A stretch of 5,431 bases of DNA from Alkaliphilus sp. GTDB taxonomy: Bacteria > Bacillota > Clostridia > Peptostreptococcales > Thermotaleaceae. The translations under genes and the position numbers were made by a program. The notes below the pieces were generated by a model. The model was given only the letters and a program-made list of their open reading frames with translations. It ran no database searches and was not told the DNA's origin. The stretch covers positions 1 through 5,431 of the forward strand of contig JAGXRU010000170.1 in the NCBI GenBank assembly GCA_018335765.1, read 5' to 3'. Shown one piece after another: positions 1 through 5,431 of the stretch (its first letter is position 1; each line of letters begins with the position of its first letter).

Positions 1-35
1 TAAGTGACGCCAAGCTTCGAAATAAGTACAACTAG

Positions 36-80
36 AGTTCAGGTGGACTAAAAAACTCCATCTGAACTAAGTTTTCTTTA
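36..80 (+). terminator. Probable rho-independent terminator of a gene left of the window
   Basis: Bases 36-47 (AGTTCAGGTGGA) pair with 57-68 (TCCATCTGAACT) over 12 positions with a single G-U wobble, around a 9-base loop. A T-rich run (GTTTTCTTTA, 71-80) follows. This fits an intrinsic terminator for a gene that ends before the window. No coding frame can be supported in bases 1-35. Because it lies ahead of ftsE, it could instead be a leader attenuator, but the best promoter candidate for ftsE lies downstream of the hairpin, which favours the terminator reading. Confidence 0.75.
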
Positions 81-115
81 CAGCGAGAAATAATCCGAAT
101 GTCCTAGAAATTTGT

Positions 116-144
116 TTGAAATTGTTGAAGGGAATTTGTATTAA
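116..144 (+). promoter_or_regulatory. Candidate sigma-A promoter for ftsE operon
   Basis: TTGAAA (116-121, 5 of 6 to TTGACA) is followed after 17 bases by TATTAA (139-144, 4 of 6 to TATAAT). It sits between the upstream hairpin and the ftsE ribosome binding site. The region is very AT-rich, so chance matches are likely. A nearby alternative pair is TTGTTG (122-127) with TATGTA (145-150). Confidence 0.45.
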
Positions 145-182
145 TATGTAGAATTAAATAATTTATGCTAGGAGTTGATCTG

Positions 183-869
183 ATGATAGAGATGATTAAT
201 ATATTAAAAGAATATAAGAACGAAACTACGGCTTTGTCAAATATAAATTTGACCATAGAAAAAGGAGATTTTGTTTTTTTAGTAGGACCCAGTGGGGCGG
301 GGAAGTCCACCTTTGTAAAGTTACTACTAAAAGAAATCGAACCAACGGAAGGAAAGATTATTGTTGATGGCACAGATATCACAAAATTAAGTGTCAGAAA
401 AATTCCGTATCTCAGGCGGAAAATTGGTGTGGTATTTCAAGATTTTAGACTTTTGCAAAACAAGACAGTTTATGAAAATGTAGCCTTTGCCATGGAAATA
501 GTAGAAGCTACTTCTAGAGAAGTCAGAAGGCAGGTGCCTATGATATTGAGCATGGTGGGTTTGAGTGGCAAGGCAAGCTTGTATCCGGAGGAGCTTTCGG
601 GAGGCGAACAACAGCGTGTTTCAATTGCCAGAGCCATTGTCAATAATCCCGCTGTACTTATTGCAGATGAGCCAACCGGCAATCTTGATCCAGATACTGC
701 CTGGGAAATCATGAAATTTATTAAACAGATCAATCGCAGAGGTACAACTATTGTCATGGCTACACATGCCAAAGATATCGTAGATACGATGCAACAAAGA
801 GTTATAGCCCTTGAAGGAGGGAAAATCGTACGAGATAACAGAAAGGGTGTATATGGCTATGAAGATTAG
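183..869 (+). CDS. ftsE: Cell-division ABC transporter ATP-binding protein FtsE
   Basis: This is the cytoplasmic ATPase of the FtsEX complex. It uses ATP binding and hydrolysis to signal through FtsX to a wall hydrolase outside the membrane. The 228-residue product matches the usual FtsE length. All ABC motifs are intact: Walker A GPSGAGKST (residues 35-43), Q-loop glutamine in VVFQD (Q86), signature LSGGEQQ (138-144), Walker B VLIADEP with catalytic E163, D-loop NLD (167-169) and switch H195. The sequence around the Q-loop (FQDFRLL) is characteristic of FtsE rather than of other small ABC ATPases. An in-frame ATG exists at 165, but AGGAG at 170-174 lies 8 bases before the ATG at 183. That start also gives the family-typical opening MIEMINILKEY, so 183 is chosen. 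The gene is first in an operon with ftsX, whose start it overlaps. Confidence 0.96.
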   Translation: MIEMINILKEYKNETTALSNINLTIEKGDFVFLVGPSGAGKSTFVKLLLKEIEPTEGKIIVDGTDITKLSVRKIPYLRRKIGVVFQDFRLLQNKTVYENVAFAMEIVEATSREVRRQVPMILSMVGLSGKASLYPEELSGGEQQRVSIARAIVNNPAVLIADEPTGNLDPDTAWEIMKFIKQINRRGTTIVMATHAKDIVDTMQQRVIALEGGKIVRDNRKGVYGYED

Positions 870-1755
870 AACAATTTCATATATGATAAAACAAGGATTT
901 AAAGGTCTTTGGAGAAACAGGGTCATGAGTTTAGCCTCCATTGCCTCCATTGCTTCAGCTCTTGTAATACTGGGCTTGGTTTTTATGATTGTACTAAATA
1001 TTAACAGCTTAGCAGATACAACCAAAAATCAATTCGATTCAATCCAAATTTATTTAAAGGACGATTTGGGAGAAAAGCAAATTGAAGAAATAGGCGAGAT
1101 CGTCAAAACTTTAGAGGGCGTGAATAGTATTGAGTACATCTCTAGAGCAGCAGCGTTAGAATACATGCAAAACCAGTGGGGAGAACATGGTTATCTTTTA
1201 GAGGGACTTGAAAAAAATCCGCTTCCAAACTCTTATATTGTAAATCTGAATGATATATCATATGCAAATCAAGTGGTAACAGCAGTTGAAGAAATTGAAG
1301 GGTTAGAAGAGGTTAGATATTATAAAGATGTGGTCGACAGGCTTATGAATATAACCAATATCATTAGATCGACAGGTATGGTTGTAATAGGAATTTTGAT
1401 AGTTATTTCAATGTTTATTGTTTCAAACACGATAAAGCTGACGGTTATAGCAAGATACAGGGAAATCAATATCATGAAATACGTTGGTGCAACCAATTGG
1501 TTTATACGCTGGCCTTTTTTGGTGGAGGGTATGGTGCTTGGGTTATTGGGTTCTTTAATCGCTCTTGCTGTGGTAGGTTTTGGGTATAGTCGACTGTTTT
1601 ATATGGTGACACAACAGCTGTATGTTATGATCGCATCCTATATGATTATACCTAATGTTGTAATAAGTAATTTGAGTGTCATATTTATTATATTGGGTAC
1701 TGGAATTGGGACCTTAGGCAGTATTTTTTCCATGAGAAGGTTTTTGAAGGTTTAA
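859..1755 (+). CDS. ftsX: Cell-division ABC transporter permease-like protein FtsX
   Basis: FtsX is the membrane partner of FtsE. It carries the ATPase signal across the membrane to a peptidoglycan hydrolase. The 298-residue product has the standard four-helix layout: a cytoplasmic N-terminus ending in WRNR (18-21), helix 1 at about 22-46, a large extracellular domain at about 48-168, helix 2 at about 173-192, helix 3 at about 219-243, helix 4 at about 267-290, and a short cytoplasmic tail. The loop after helix 2 contains AIARYREI-like sequence (VIARYREINIMKYVGAT, 196-212), the conserved FtsX region expected to contact FtsE. The frame is open from 811, but AAAGGGTG at 842-849 best serves the ATG at 859 (9-base spacing). 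The product then starts MKIRTISYMIKQGFKG as Firmicute FtsX proteins do. ATG 853 is a close alternative that adds two residues. The overlap with ftsE is 11 bp, which suggests translational coupling. Confidence 0.95.
   Translation: MKIRTISYMIKQGFKGLWRNRVMSLASIASIASALVILGLVFMIVLNINSLADTTKNQFDSIQIYLKDDLGEKQIEEIGEIVKTLEGVNSIEYISRAAALEYMQNQWGEHGYLLEGLEKNPLPNSYIVNLNDISYANQVVTAVEEIEGLEEVRYYKDVVDRLMNITNIIRSTGMVVIGILIVISMFIVSNTIKLTVIARYREINIMKYVGATNWFIRWPFLVEGMVLGLLGSLIALAVVGFGYSRLFYMVTQQLYVMIASYMIIPNVVISNLSVIFIILGTGIGTLGSIFSMRRFLKV
934..960 (+). repeat. Short 9-bp tandem repeat inside ftsX helix 1
   Basis: GCCTCCATT occurs twice in tandem (934-942 and 943-951), followed by a diverged third copy GCTTCAGCT (952-960). 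It is in frame and encodes Ala-Ser-Ile, Ala-Ser-Ile, Ala-Ser-Ala in the first membrane helix of FtsX. Judged from memory of the family, helix length looks normal, so this is probably low-complexity helix coding rather than a recent insertion. Confidence 0.5.
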
Positions 1756-1777
1756 GAATGCACTAAAGGGGGACGAG

Positions 1778-2917
1778 GTGTTGAAAATTTACTACAGAAA
1801 AATCGCTGTATCGACAGTATGTGTGATAGCTTTGCTTTTCACGGGCATAGGGTATAGCAACGAAGTAACCAGTGACCAAAACAAGTTAAGGCAAGTACAA
1901 AATACAATAAGACAGGCAGCGGAAAAACTGTCTCAGAATCAAAAAAGGGAGAAATCTATATCAGAACAAATAAAAACCTTAGACTCCAACATTAGAAAAA
2001 CAGAACTGGAATTAGGTGAGATCAGTAAGGAAATCACAATAACTCAAATAAATATTGATGGGGCAAAAAAAGATCTTGAAGAAGCAGAGGCAAACATTGG
2101 AGATAAAAAGGAAGTTGTTAATTCAAGATTGCGTGTAATGTATAAGAATGGAAATGTAGGATATGTTGAAGTGCTTTTAAGCTCAACAAACATCGTTGAT
2201 CTTTTTTCCAGACTGGATATGATGAAGCTCATTTTTGACCATGATGTGGATCTGTTAAAACATATGAAGCATGAAAGAGACTTAATAGAAACCAAGAAAA
2301 GCACTTTGGAAAGCCATGAAAATAAAATGAACGGCATGCTGAAAAATATGGAAGTGAAACAAAATGAGCTTGAAGTAAGCAGGGGCGAGATGACACGCTT
2401 AAAAGAAAAGGTGCTTCAGGACAATGTGGAAATTGAAAGACAAATTGATGAATTAAATAAATATGCCGAATCAATAGCTGCAGAAATAAGGAGAAAACAG
2501 TCAAGCGGAGAATATAGGGGTGGAAAGATGGCATGGCCTACTCCCGGATATACACGAATAACTTCTCCATTTGGATTTAGAATTCACCCAATTCTTAAAA
2601 GTAGAAAGCTACATACAGGGATAGATATTGCTATTCCATCAGGTAAGAACATTGTTGCCGCCGGAGATGGTGAGGTAATTCATTCTGGTTGGCTGGGCGG
2701 ATATGGTAAAGTTATCATGTTAGATCATGGAGGTGGGATAGTGACCTTGTATGCCCACAACTCTAGCTTGGTCGTAGAAGAGGATGATGTGGTGAAAAGG
2801 GGAGATGTTATAGCAAAAGCAGGCAGCACCGGCCTGTCCACAGGACCTCATCTTCACTTCGAAGTCAGAAGAAATGGGGAATTTGTGGATCCGATCCCTT
2901 GGGTGAAGGGGCAATAG
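1778..2917 (+). CDS. Exported coiled-coil M23 (LytM-type) peptidoglycan endopeptidase, probable FtsEX partner
   Basis: This 379-residue exported murein hydrolase has the EnvC-like architecture. A signal peptide or signal anchor has basic residues YYRK, a hydrophobic core at about 9-24, and possible cleavage near residue 27. A long charged coiled coil follows at about 30-240. It includes a conserved-looking block RVMYKNGNVGYVEVLLSS (119-136) of the kind seen in FtsEX-controlled hydrolases. The C-terminal M23 domain covers about 252-377. Zinc ligands H279 and D283 (HTGID) and H360 (GPHLHF) are present, together with catalytic H327 (YAH) and H358, so the domain should be active, unlike degenerate EnvC. 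The start is GTG at 1778 after AAAGGGGGA (1765-1773). The adjacent TTG at 1781 is equally possible and shifts the protein by one residue. The gene lies 22 bp after ftsX, so it is probably in the same operon. The cleaved bond cannot be told from sequence. Confidence 0.92.
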   Translation: MLKIYYRKIAVSTVCVIALLFTGIGYSNEVTSDQNKLRQVQNTIRQAAEKLSQNQKREKSISEQIKTLDSNIRKTELELGEISKEITITQINIDGAKKDLEEAEANIGDKKEVVNSRLRVMYKNGNVGYVEVLLSSTNIVDLFSRLDMMKLIFDHDVDLLKHMKHERDLIETKKSTLESHENKMNGMLKNMEVKQNELEVSRGEMTRLKEKVLQDNVEIERQIDELNKYAESIAAEIRRKQSSGEYRGGKMAWPTPGYTRITSPFGFRIHPILKSRKLHTGIDIAIPSGKNIVAAGDGEVIHSGWLGGYGKVIMLDHGGGIVTLYAHNSSLVVEEDDVVKRGDVIAKAGSTGLSTGPHLHFEVRRNGEFVDPIPWVKGQ

Positions 2918-2963
2918 CAGGGGATACAATTTGAAGATATTGAATCCAAAATATTGAGCTAAC

Positions 2964-2978
2964 GGATAATTATTATTA
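2964..2978 (+). promoter_or_regulatory. Candidate Fur-family (PerR or Fur) operator before rubrerythrin
   Basis: GGATAATTATTATTA contains a perfect ATAAT-T-ATTAT palindrome (2966-2976). Against the remembered Bacillus PerR box TTATAATNATTATAA it matches 11 of 14 defined bases, and against the Fur box TGATAATNATTATCA 12 of 14. It sits 6 bases before the -35 element of the rubrerythrin promoter candidate. Rubrerythrin is a peroxide-defence gene that PerR controls in some clostridia, so the location makes sense. The site is made of A and T in an AT-rich spacer, so chance is a real alternative. Confidence 0.45.
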
Positions 2979-2984
2979 ATTATG

Positions 2985-3014
2985 TTGTTTAGACTCTGGT
3001 TTTTATGGTATATT
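2985..3014 (+). promoter_or_regulatory. Candidate promoter for rubrerythrin gene
   Basis: TTGTTT (2985-2990) is separated by 18 bases from TATATT (3009-3014). The -10 is preceded by TG plus one base (TGG, 3006-3008), an extended -10 arrangement. It would give a 5' leader of roughly 50 bases. A weaker alternative is TTGAAT (2940-2945) with GATAAT (2965-2970) at a long 19-base spacing, which would overlap the Fur-like palindrome. There is no convincing terminator between the M23 gene and this promoter, so read-through from the ftsE operon is possible. Confidence 0.55.
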
Positions 3015-3069
3015 AGTAAGGTAAAAACATAATTTGGATTGATATCAGAAATTGAAGGAGGAATGTGTT

Positions 3070-3564
3070 GTGGAAAACAAAAAGACCCTTGAAAACTTAA
3101 TGGCAGCTTTTGCAGGTGAATCTCAAGCTAATCGCAAGTATTTAGCTTATGGGAATAAGGCGGAGGCTGAAGGTAAAATTAATGCAGCGAAGCTATTTAG
3201 AGCTGCCGCCGATGCAGAAACCCTGCATGCTCATAAGCATTTTGAAGTAGCCGGAAAATTGAAATCTACAAGAGAGAACTTAGTTGACGCTGTTAATGGC
3301 GAAACCTATGAATACAAGGATATGTATCCGGAGTTCTTAAAGGTAGCGGAAGAGGAAGGAAATCAGGCTGCGATAAGAACTTTTACGTTAGCATTAAAGG
3401 CAGAAGAGGTGCACGCAAGATTATATGAAGAAGCTCTGGCTGATATTGAAAACGAGGAAGAAATTTTCTATTATCTATGTCCGCTATGTGGAAATATAGA
3501 AAAATCAGTTCCTGATAAATGTTTTATCTGTAATGTTCCTGGAGCAAAGTTTATTAAGTATTAG
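3070..3564 (+). CDS. rbr: Rubrerythrin (diiron peroxidase with rubredoxin-like iron site)
   Basis: This cytoplasmic non-haem iron protein reduces hydrogen peroxide in anaerobes, taking electrons from rubredoxin or a similar donor. The 164-residue product has an N-terminal four-helix ferritin-like domain (about 1-130). Its diiron ligands are visible as E17 (AGES), E50 and H53 (AETLHAH), E78 and E81 (GETYEY), and E112 and H115 (AEEVHA). The C-terminal rubredoxin-like site has cysteines C137/C140 (CPLC) and C151/C154 (CFIC). The second knuckle has Phe where CPxC is usual, but all four metal-binding cysteines are kept. The start is GTG at 3070, 8 bases after a perfect AAGGAGG (3055-3061). The frame stays open back to a TTG at 3052, but that would translate the ribosome binding site itself. 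The gene appears to be its own unit, between a promoter candidate and a strong terminator. Confidence 0.95.
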   Translation: MENKKTLENLMAAFAGESQANRKYLAYGNKAEAEGKINAAKLFRAAADAETLHAHKHFEVAGKLKSTRENLVDAVNGETYEYKDMYPEFLKVAEEEGNQAAIRTFTLALKAEEVHARLYEEALADIENEEEIFYYLCPLCGNIEKSVPDKCFICNVPGAKFIKY

Positions 3565-3624
3565 GAAGAACTTTGAGTGGCTGATTAATAGTTCTCTAAG
3601 TTTATAAAGTTTTCTTTATTAATT

Positions 3625-3688
3625 AAGAGTGAATTCATTTAGCTTATGCTAAATAGGTTCACTCTTTTATTCTTTTTATTTTTTTTTA
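3625..3688 (+). terminator. Strong rho-independent terminator after rubrerythrin
   Basis: The left arm (AAGAGTGAA, then ATTTAGC) at 3625-3643 pairs with 3648-3666 (GCTAAAT, then TTCACTCTT). This gives 9 bp plus 7 bp separated by a 3-by-3 internal mismatch, with a TTAT loop. A long T-rich tract runs to 3688. It lies about 60 bases after the rubrerythrin stop and insulates the aminotransferase gene. A second, AT-only hairpin (ATAAAG/CTTTAT around TTTT) lies just before it, near 3604-3619. Confidence 0.9.
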
Positions 3689-3744
3689 TCCTTATAGATA
3701 AATTTCATGGGAAATAAATAGATTATCTCTATAGAATTGCGTTA

Positions 3745-3753
3745 TGATATACT
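3745..3753 (+). promoter_or_regulatory. Candidate extended -10 promoter for the aminotransferase gene
   Basis: TGATATACT combines the extended TGn element with a good -10, TATACT (3748-3753). It lies downstream of the terminator and about 30 bases before the start codon. No good -35 is seen at 17 bases upstream (ATCTCT), so the call rests on the extended -10. A small inverted repeat, ATAGA-TTATC-TCTAT (3718-3732), lies over the expected -35 region and could be an operator or chance. Confidence 0.5.
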
Positions 3754-3783
3754 ATGTAGTACAGAAAAAAATTGAGGTGAGTC

Positions 3784-4620
3784 ATGAAAAGAGAAGCCAT
3801 TTTGGATTTTTTTATATTTAATGGGAGAACCTTAGGAATGGATGAAAATGCTGTATTTGATCAATTGGAATCATTAAGCATTTATGAGGTCATTCGCTTG
3901 GTGAATGGAATACCACTTTTTTTAGAAGAACACCTAAGCAGAATGAGATGTTCCGCTGAGTTATTAGGGTATGAACTAAAAAAAACTGACCAAACAATTT
4001 TAGAGGAGATAGTTTGCTTATCTAAAATGAATCAATGTGAAAATATGAATATAAAGCTTTTATGTACGGATTTTGATCAGTTGGAGCAAAGCTTTTTAGT
4101 CTATTTTGTTGAAAGCTATTACCCTTTAGAGGAAGTATACCATAGGGGTATAGCCACCACTTTATATAAATCTGAAAGAGAAAATCCAAATGCCAAGACG
4201 ATGAATATAGACTTGCGGGAGGGAGTCAATCGTGCAATAAAAGAAGCCGGTGGTTTTGAAGTGCTTCTTGTCAATAAAGATGGTTGCGTCACCGAGGGAA
4301 GCCGTTCCAATATTTTTTTTGTAAAAGAAGGCAAGGTTTATACTGCGCCTTCTGAGAAGGTATTGAAGGGCGTTACAAGAATGAAGATTATGAGCATATG
4401 CAAAAACTTAAATATACCGGTGATTGAAAAAGCTGTGAATGAAGATAGTATGGAGGATATGGATGGAGCCTTTATTACAGGAACATCTATCGGTGTACTT
4501 CCAATTACATCTATTGGAGAATTGCTTTTGAAATCTGTGAACAATATCGTTATAAAAAGAATTTCTGATGGGTATAAAGAAAATGTGAAAAGTTATTTAA
4601 GGGAATGTATGCTATCATAG
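3784..4620 (+). CDS. Class IV PLP-dependent aminotransferase or lyase, substrate uncertain
   Basis: This 278-residue enzyme belongs to fold-type IV of PLP enzymes, which includes branched-chain aminotransferase (IlvE), D-amino acid transaminase (Dat) and 4-amino-4-deoxychorismate lyase (PabC). Visible hallmarks are YEVIRLVNGIPLFLEEHLSRM (34-54, in two parts: YEVIR, then PLFLEEHL), the probable Schiff-base lysine K138 in PNAKTMN, the cofactor-binding EGSRSNIF (171-178; E171 expected to bind the pyridine nitrogen), LKGVTR (194-199) and FITGTSIGVLPI (230-241). The usual N-terminal DRGF/YGDGVFE stretch is not recognisable; SLSIYEVIR stands in its place. YEVIR leans toward aminotransferase rather than PabC, but I cannot fix the substrate. 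GAGGTGA (3774-3780) supports the ATG at 3784. The gene looks monocistronic, between a strong terminator and a GC-rich hairpin. Confidence 0.85.
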   Translation: MKREAILDFFIFNGRTLGMDENAVFDQLESLSIYEVIRLVNGIPLFLEEHLSRMRCSAELLGYELKKTDQTILEEIVCLSKMNQCENMNIKLLCTDFDQLEQSFLVYFVESYYPLEEVYHRGIATTLYKSERENPNAKTMNIDLREGVNRAIKEAGGFEVLLVNKDGCVTEGSRSNIFFVKEGKVYTAPSEKVLKGVTRMKIMSICKNLNIPVIEKAVNEDSMEDMDGAFITGTSIGVLPITSIGELLLKSVNNIVIKRISDGYKENVKSYLRECMLS

Positions 4621-4640
4621 AAGTATGTTAAATGGAACCA

Positions 4641-4662
4641 GCCGCCTATAGAAGCGGGGGGC
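4641..4662 (+). other. GC-rich hairpin after the aminotransferase gene, possible weak terminator
   Basis: This is a short GC-rich block in an otherwise AT-rich spacer, 20 bases after the stop codon. CCGC (4642-4645) can pair with GCGG (4654-4657). Alternatively GCC (4641-4643) and CC (4645-4646) can pair with the G run and final GGC (4657-4662) around a mismatch. Only ATCTTAATTT follows, not a true T tract, so it is a poor intrinsic terminator by the usual rules. Confidence 0.4.
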
Positions 4663-4679
4663 ATCTTAATTTAGTTATA

Positions 4680-4708
4680 TTCAATATGTAGCATGAATAA
4701 TATATAAT
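4680..4708 (+). promoter_or_regulatory. Candidate promoter for the S41 protease gene
   Basis: A perfect -10, TATAAT (4703-4708), lies 17 bases after TTCAAT (4680-4685, 3 of 6 to TTGACA). It is about 42 bases before the start codon and downstream of the GC-rich hairpin. This suggests the protease gene is transcribed separately from the aminotransferase gene. Confidence 0.55.
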
Positions 4709-4750
4709 TAAATGATTAGATTGAATCTTAAAATAGAGGTGAAGGAAGAC

Positions 4751-5431
4751 ATGATCAGTAGAAAAACAGCCTTTTTTTGGGTTATTACTCTTAGTTTGAT
4801 AACTGGAATAGTAACTTTTAGTATGACAAATATCATTTCCTTTAGTATTGGTGAAAAAGTTGTTATTTCAAAACAAAAATATGAACACTTTCAGTATTTG
4901 AACAACAATTTTGATAAAATGTTAGGACTGAAAGCTTTTATCGAAGAAAATTATTATCAACCAGTTGATGATGTTAATTTTGAAGATGGCATTATTAAAG
5001 GGTTGTTTAAGGCGTTAGACGATCCCTATTCCGTATATATGTCAAAAGATGAGTTTGATAGTTTTATGACACATACAAAGGGGACCTACGGCGGTATTGG
5101 GGTTATCATGACTCCGGGAGAAGATGGTTTTATCACTGTAGTGTCACCTATTGAGGATACTCCGGGAGAGAGGGCAGGAATCCAACCAGAAGATAAAATC
5201 ATTAAGGTAAATGATGAAGAGGTTATTGCAGAAAAATTGGATGAAGCAGTAGCCATGATTAAAGGCGAGCCAGGCACAAAAGTGACTTTGACTATTATTC
5301 GCCCCGGCAAGGCGGATCCCTTCTCTGTAGAAATTACAAGGGAAGAAATTCGTTTGAATACTGTTAAGTCGAGAGTTCTTAAGGACAAAATCGGTTATAT
5401 CAGAATTACCATGTTTGATGAACAGACCTCG
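4751..5431 (+). CDS. ctpA: C-terminal processing peptidase, S41 family (partial, runs off right edge)
   Basis: This is a membrane-anchored serine protease of the CtpA/Prc family, which cuts exported proteins near their C-termini. The first 227 residues are present and the frame is still open at the edge. In order they show an N-terminal membrane segment (about 7-32) after MISRKT, a helical linker, the conserved FIEENYYQPV (63-72) and LDDPYSVYM (89-97) of the S41 N-terminal region, a PDZ domain (about 112-198) with GGIGV (114-118) and AGIQPEDKI (142-150), and the start of the protease core at KIGYIRITMF (213-222). The catalytic Ser and Lys lie beyond the window, so activity cannot be judged. 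The ATG at 4751 has AGAGGTGA (4735-4742) 8 bases upstream and AAGGA (4742-4746) closer in. The symbol is by family resemblance; ctpB is possible. Confidence 0.92.
   Translation, partial: MISRKTAFFWVITLSLITGIVTFSMTNIISFSIGEKVVISKQKYEHFQYLNNNFDKMLGLKAFIEENYYQPVDDVNFEDGIIKGLFKALDDPYSVYMSKDEFDSFMTHTKGTYGGIGVIMTPGEDGFITVVSPIEDTPGERAGIQPEDKIIKVNDEEVIAEKLDEAVAMIKGEPGTKVTLTIIRPGKADPFSVEITREEIRLNTVKSRVLKDKIGYIRITMFDEQTS

Noticed and set aside
104..382. Minus-strand open frame opposite the start of ftsE
   Set aside because: It is antisense to a fully motif-supported FtsE, has no recognisable domain, and I see no promoter or ribosome binding site for it.
934..960. Tandem 9-bp repeat as a possible phase-variation tract
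   Set aside because: The unit is a multiple of three, only two copies are exact, and the helix it encodes appears to have normal length, so copy changes would not switch the frame.
387..1025. Three overlapping minus-strand open frames opposite ftsE and the start of ftsX
   Set aside because: They mirror conserved coding sequence on the other strand, overlap one another and show no family motif.
2044..2929. Minus-strand open frames opposite the M23 gene
   Set aside because: They arise from the biased codons of the coiled coil and the M23 domain. Their predicted proteins look random.
2937..2957. Direct repeat ATATTGA (2937-2943 and 2951-2957) as a regulator site, or the region as a terminator
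   Set aside because: Seven AT-rich bases repeated once are expected by chance, and no stem with a T tract can be drawn there.
4119..4544. Minus-strand open frames opposite the aminotransferase gene
   Set aside because: They are short, antisense to a conserved PLP enzyme, and lack start signals.
5086..5388. Minus-strand 100-codon open frame near the right edge
   Set aside because: It lies opposite the PDZ region of the S41 protease, whose + strand frame is open from 4751 to the edge and has clear family motifs.
1..5431. Mobile elements, CRISPR arrays, tRNA or rRNA genes, and an undescribed defence or biosynthetic system
   Set aside because: I found no transposase or integrase, no regularly spaced repeats, no cloverleaf-like or rRNA sequence. 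All genes belong to known families in ordinary combinations.

Overview
This window looks like chromosomal core DNA from a low-GC, Gram-positive anaerobe of the class Clostridia. The evidence is the AT-rich composition, strong AGGAGG-type ribosome binding sites, the Firmicute-style FtsX, and a rubrerythrin, which is typical of anaerobes. I cannot name a genus from the sequence alone. All real genes lie on the + strand: ftsE, ftsX, a coiled-coil M23 peptidase, a rubrerythrin, a class IV PLP aminotransferase, and a C-terminal processing protease (S41) cut off by the right edge.

Layout. Bases 1-182 are a non-coding leader. It holds a strong hairpin with a T-rich tail (36-80), probably the terminator of a gene to the left, and a candidate promoter for ftsE. 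Bases 183-2917 form a compact operon. ftsE and ftsX overlap by 11 bp, and the M23 gene follows ftsX after 22 bp. Bases 2918-3069 carry no convincing terminator, but they do hold a candidate promoter and a Fur/PerR-like palindrome upstream of the rubrerythrin gene (3070-3564). A strong rho-independent terminator (3625-3688) closes that unit. The aminotransferase gene (3784-4620) has its own extended -10 promoter candidate. Bases 4621-4750 hold a GC-rich hairpin and a good promoter candidate for the S41 protease gene, which starts at 4751 and runs off the window.

How the genes work together. FtsE (ATPase) and FtsX (membrane protein) form the ABC-type complex that couples cell division or elongation to wall cleavage. 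The adjacent exported coiled-coil M23 protein keeps every expected catalytic residue, so it is the natural candidate for the hydrolase controlled by FtsEX. The S41 protease may act on exported proteins at the same membrane surface. In many Clostridia a ctpA-like gene directly follows the M23 gene. Here a peroxide-defence gene and an amino acid or cofactor metabolism gene sit between them, apparently as separate transcription units.

Several start codons are set here by ribosome binding site position rather than by the longest frame: ftsE at 183, ftsX at 859, and rubrerythrin at 3070 (GTG). I see no mobile element, CRISPR array, tRNA, rRNA or clearly undescribed system. The most interesting points are regulatory and contextual: the Fur/PerR-like box, the split of the division/protease cluster, and the GC-rich hairpin.
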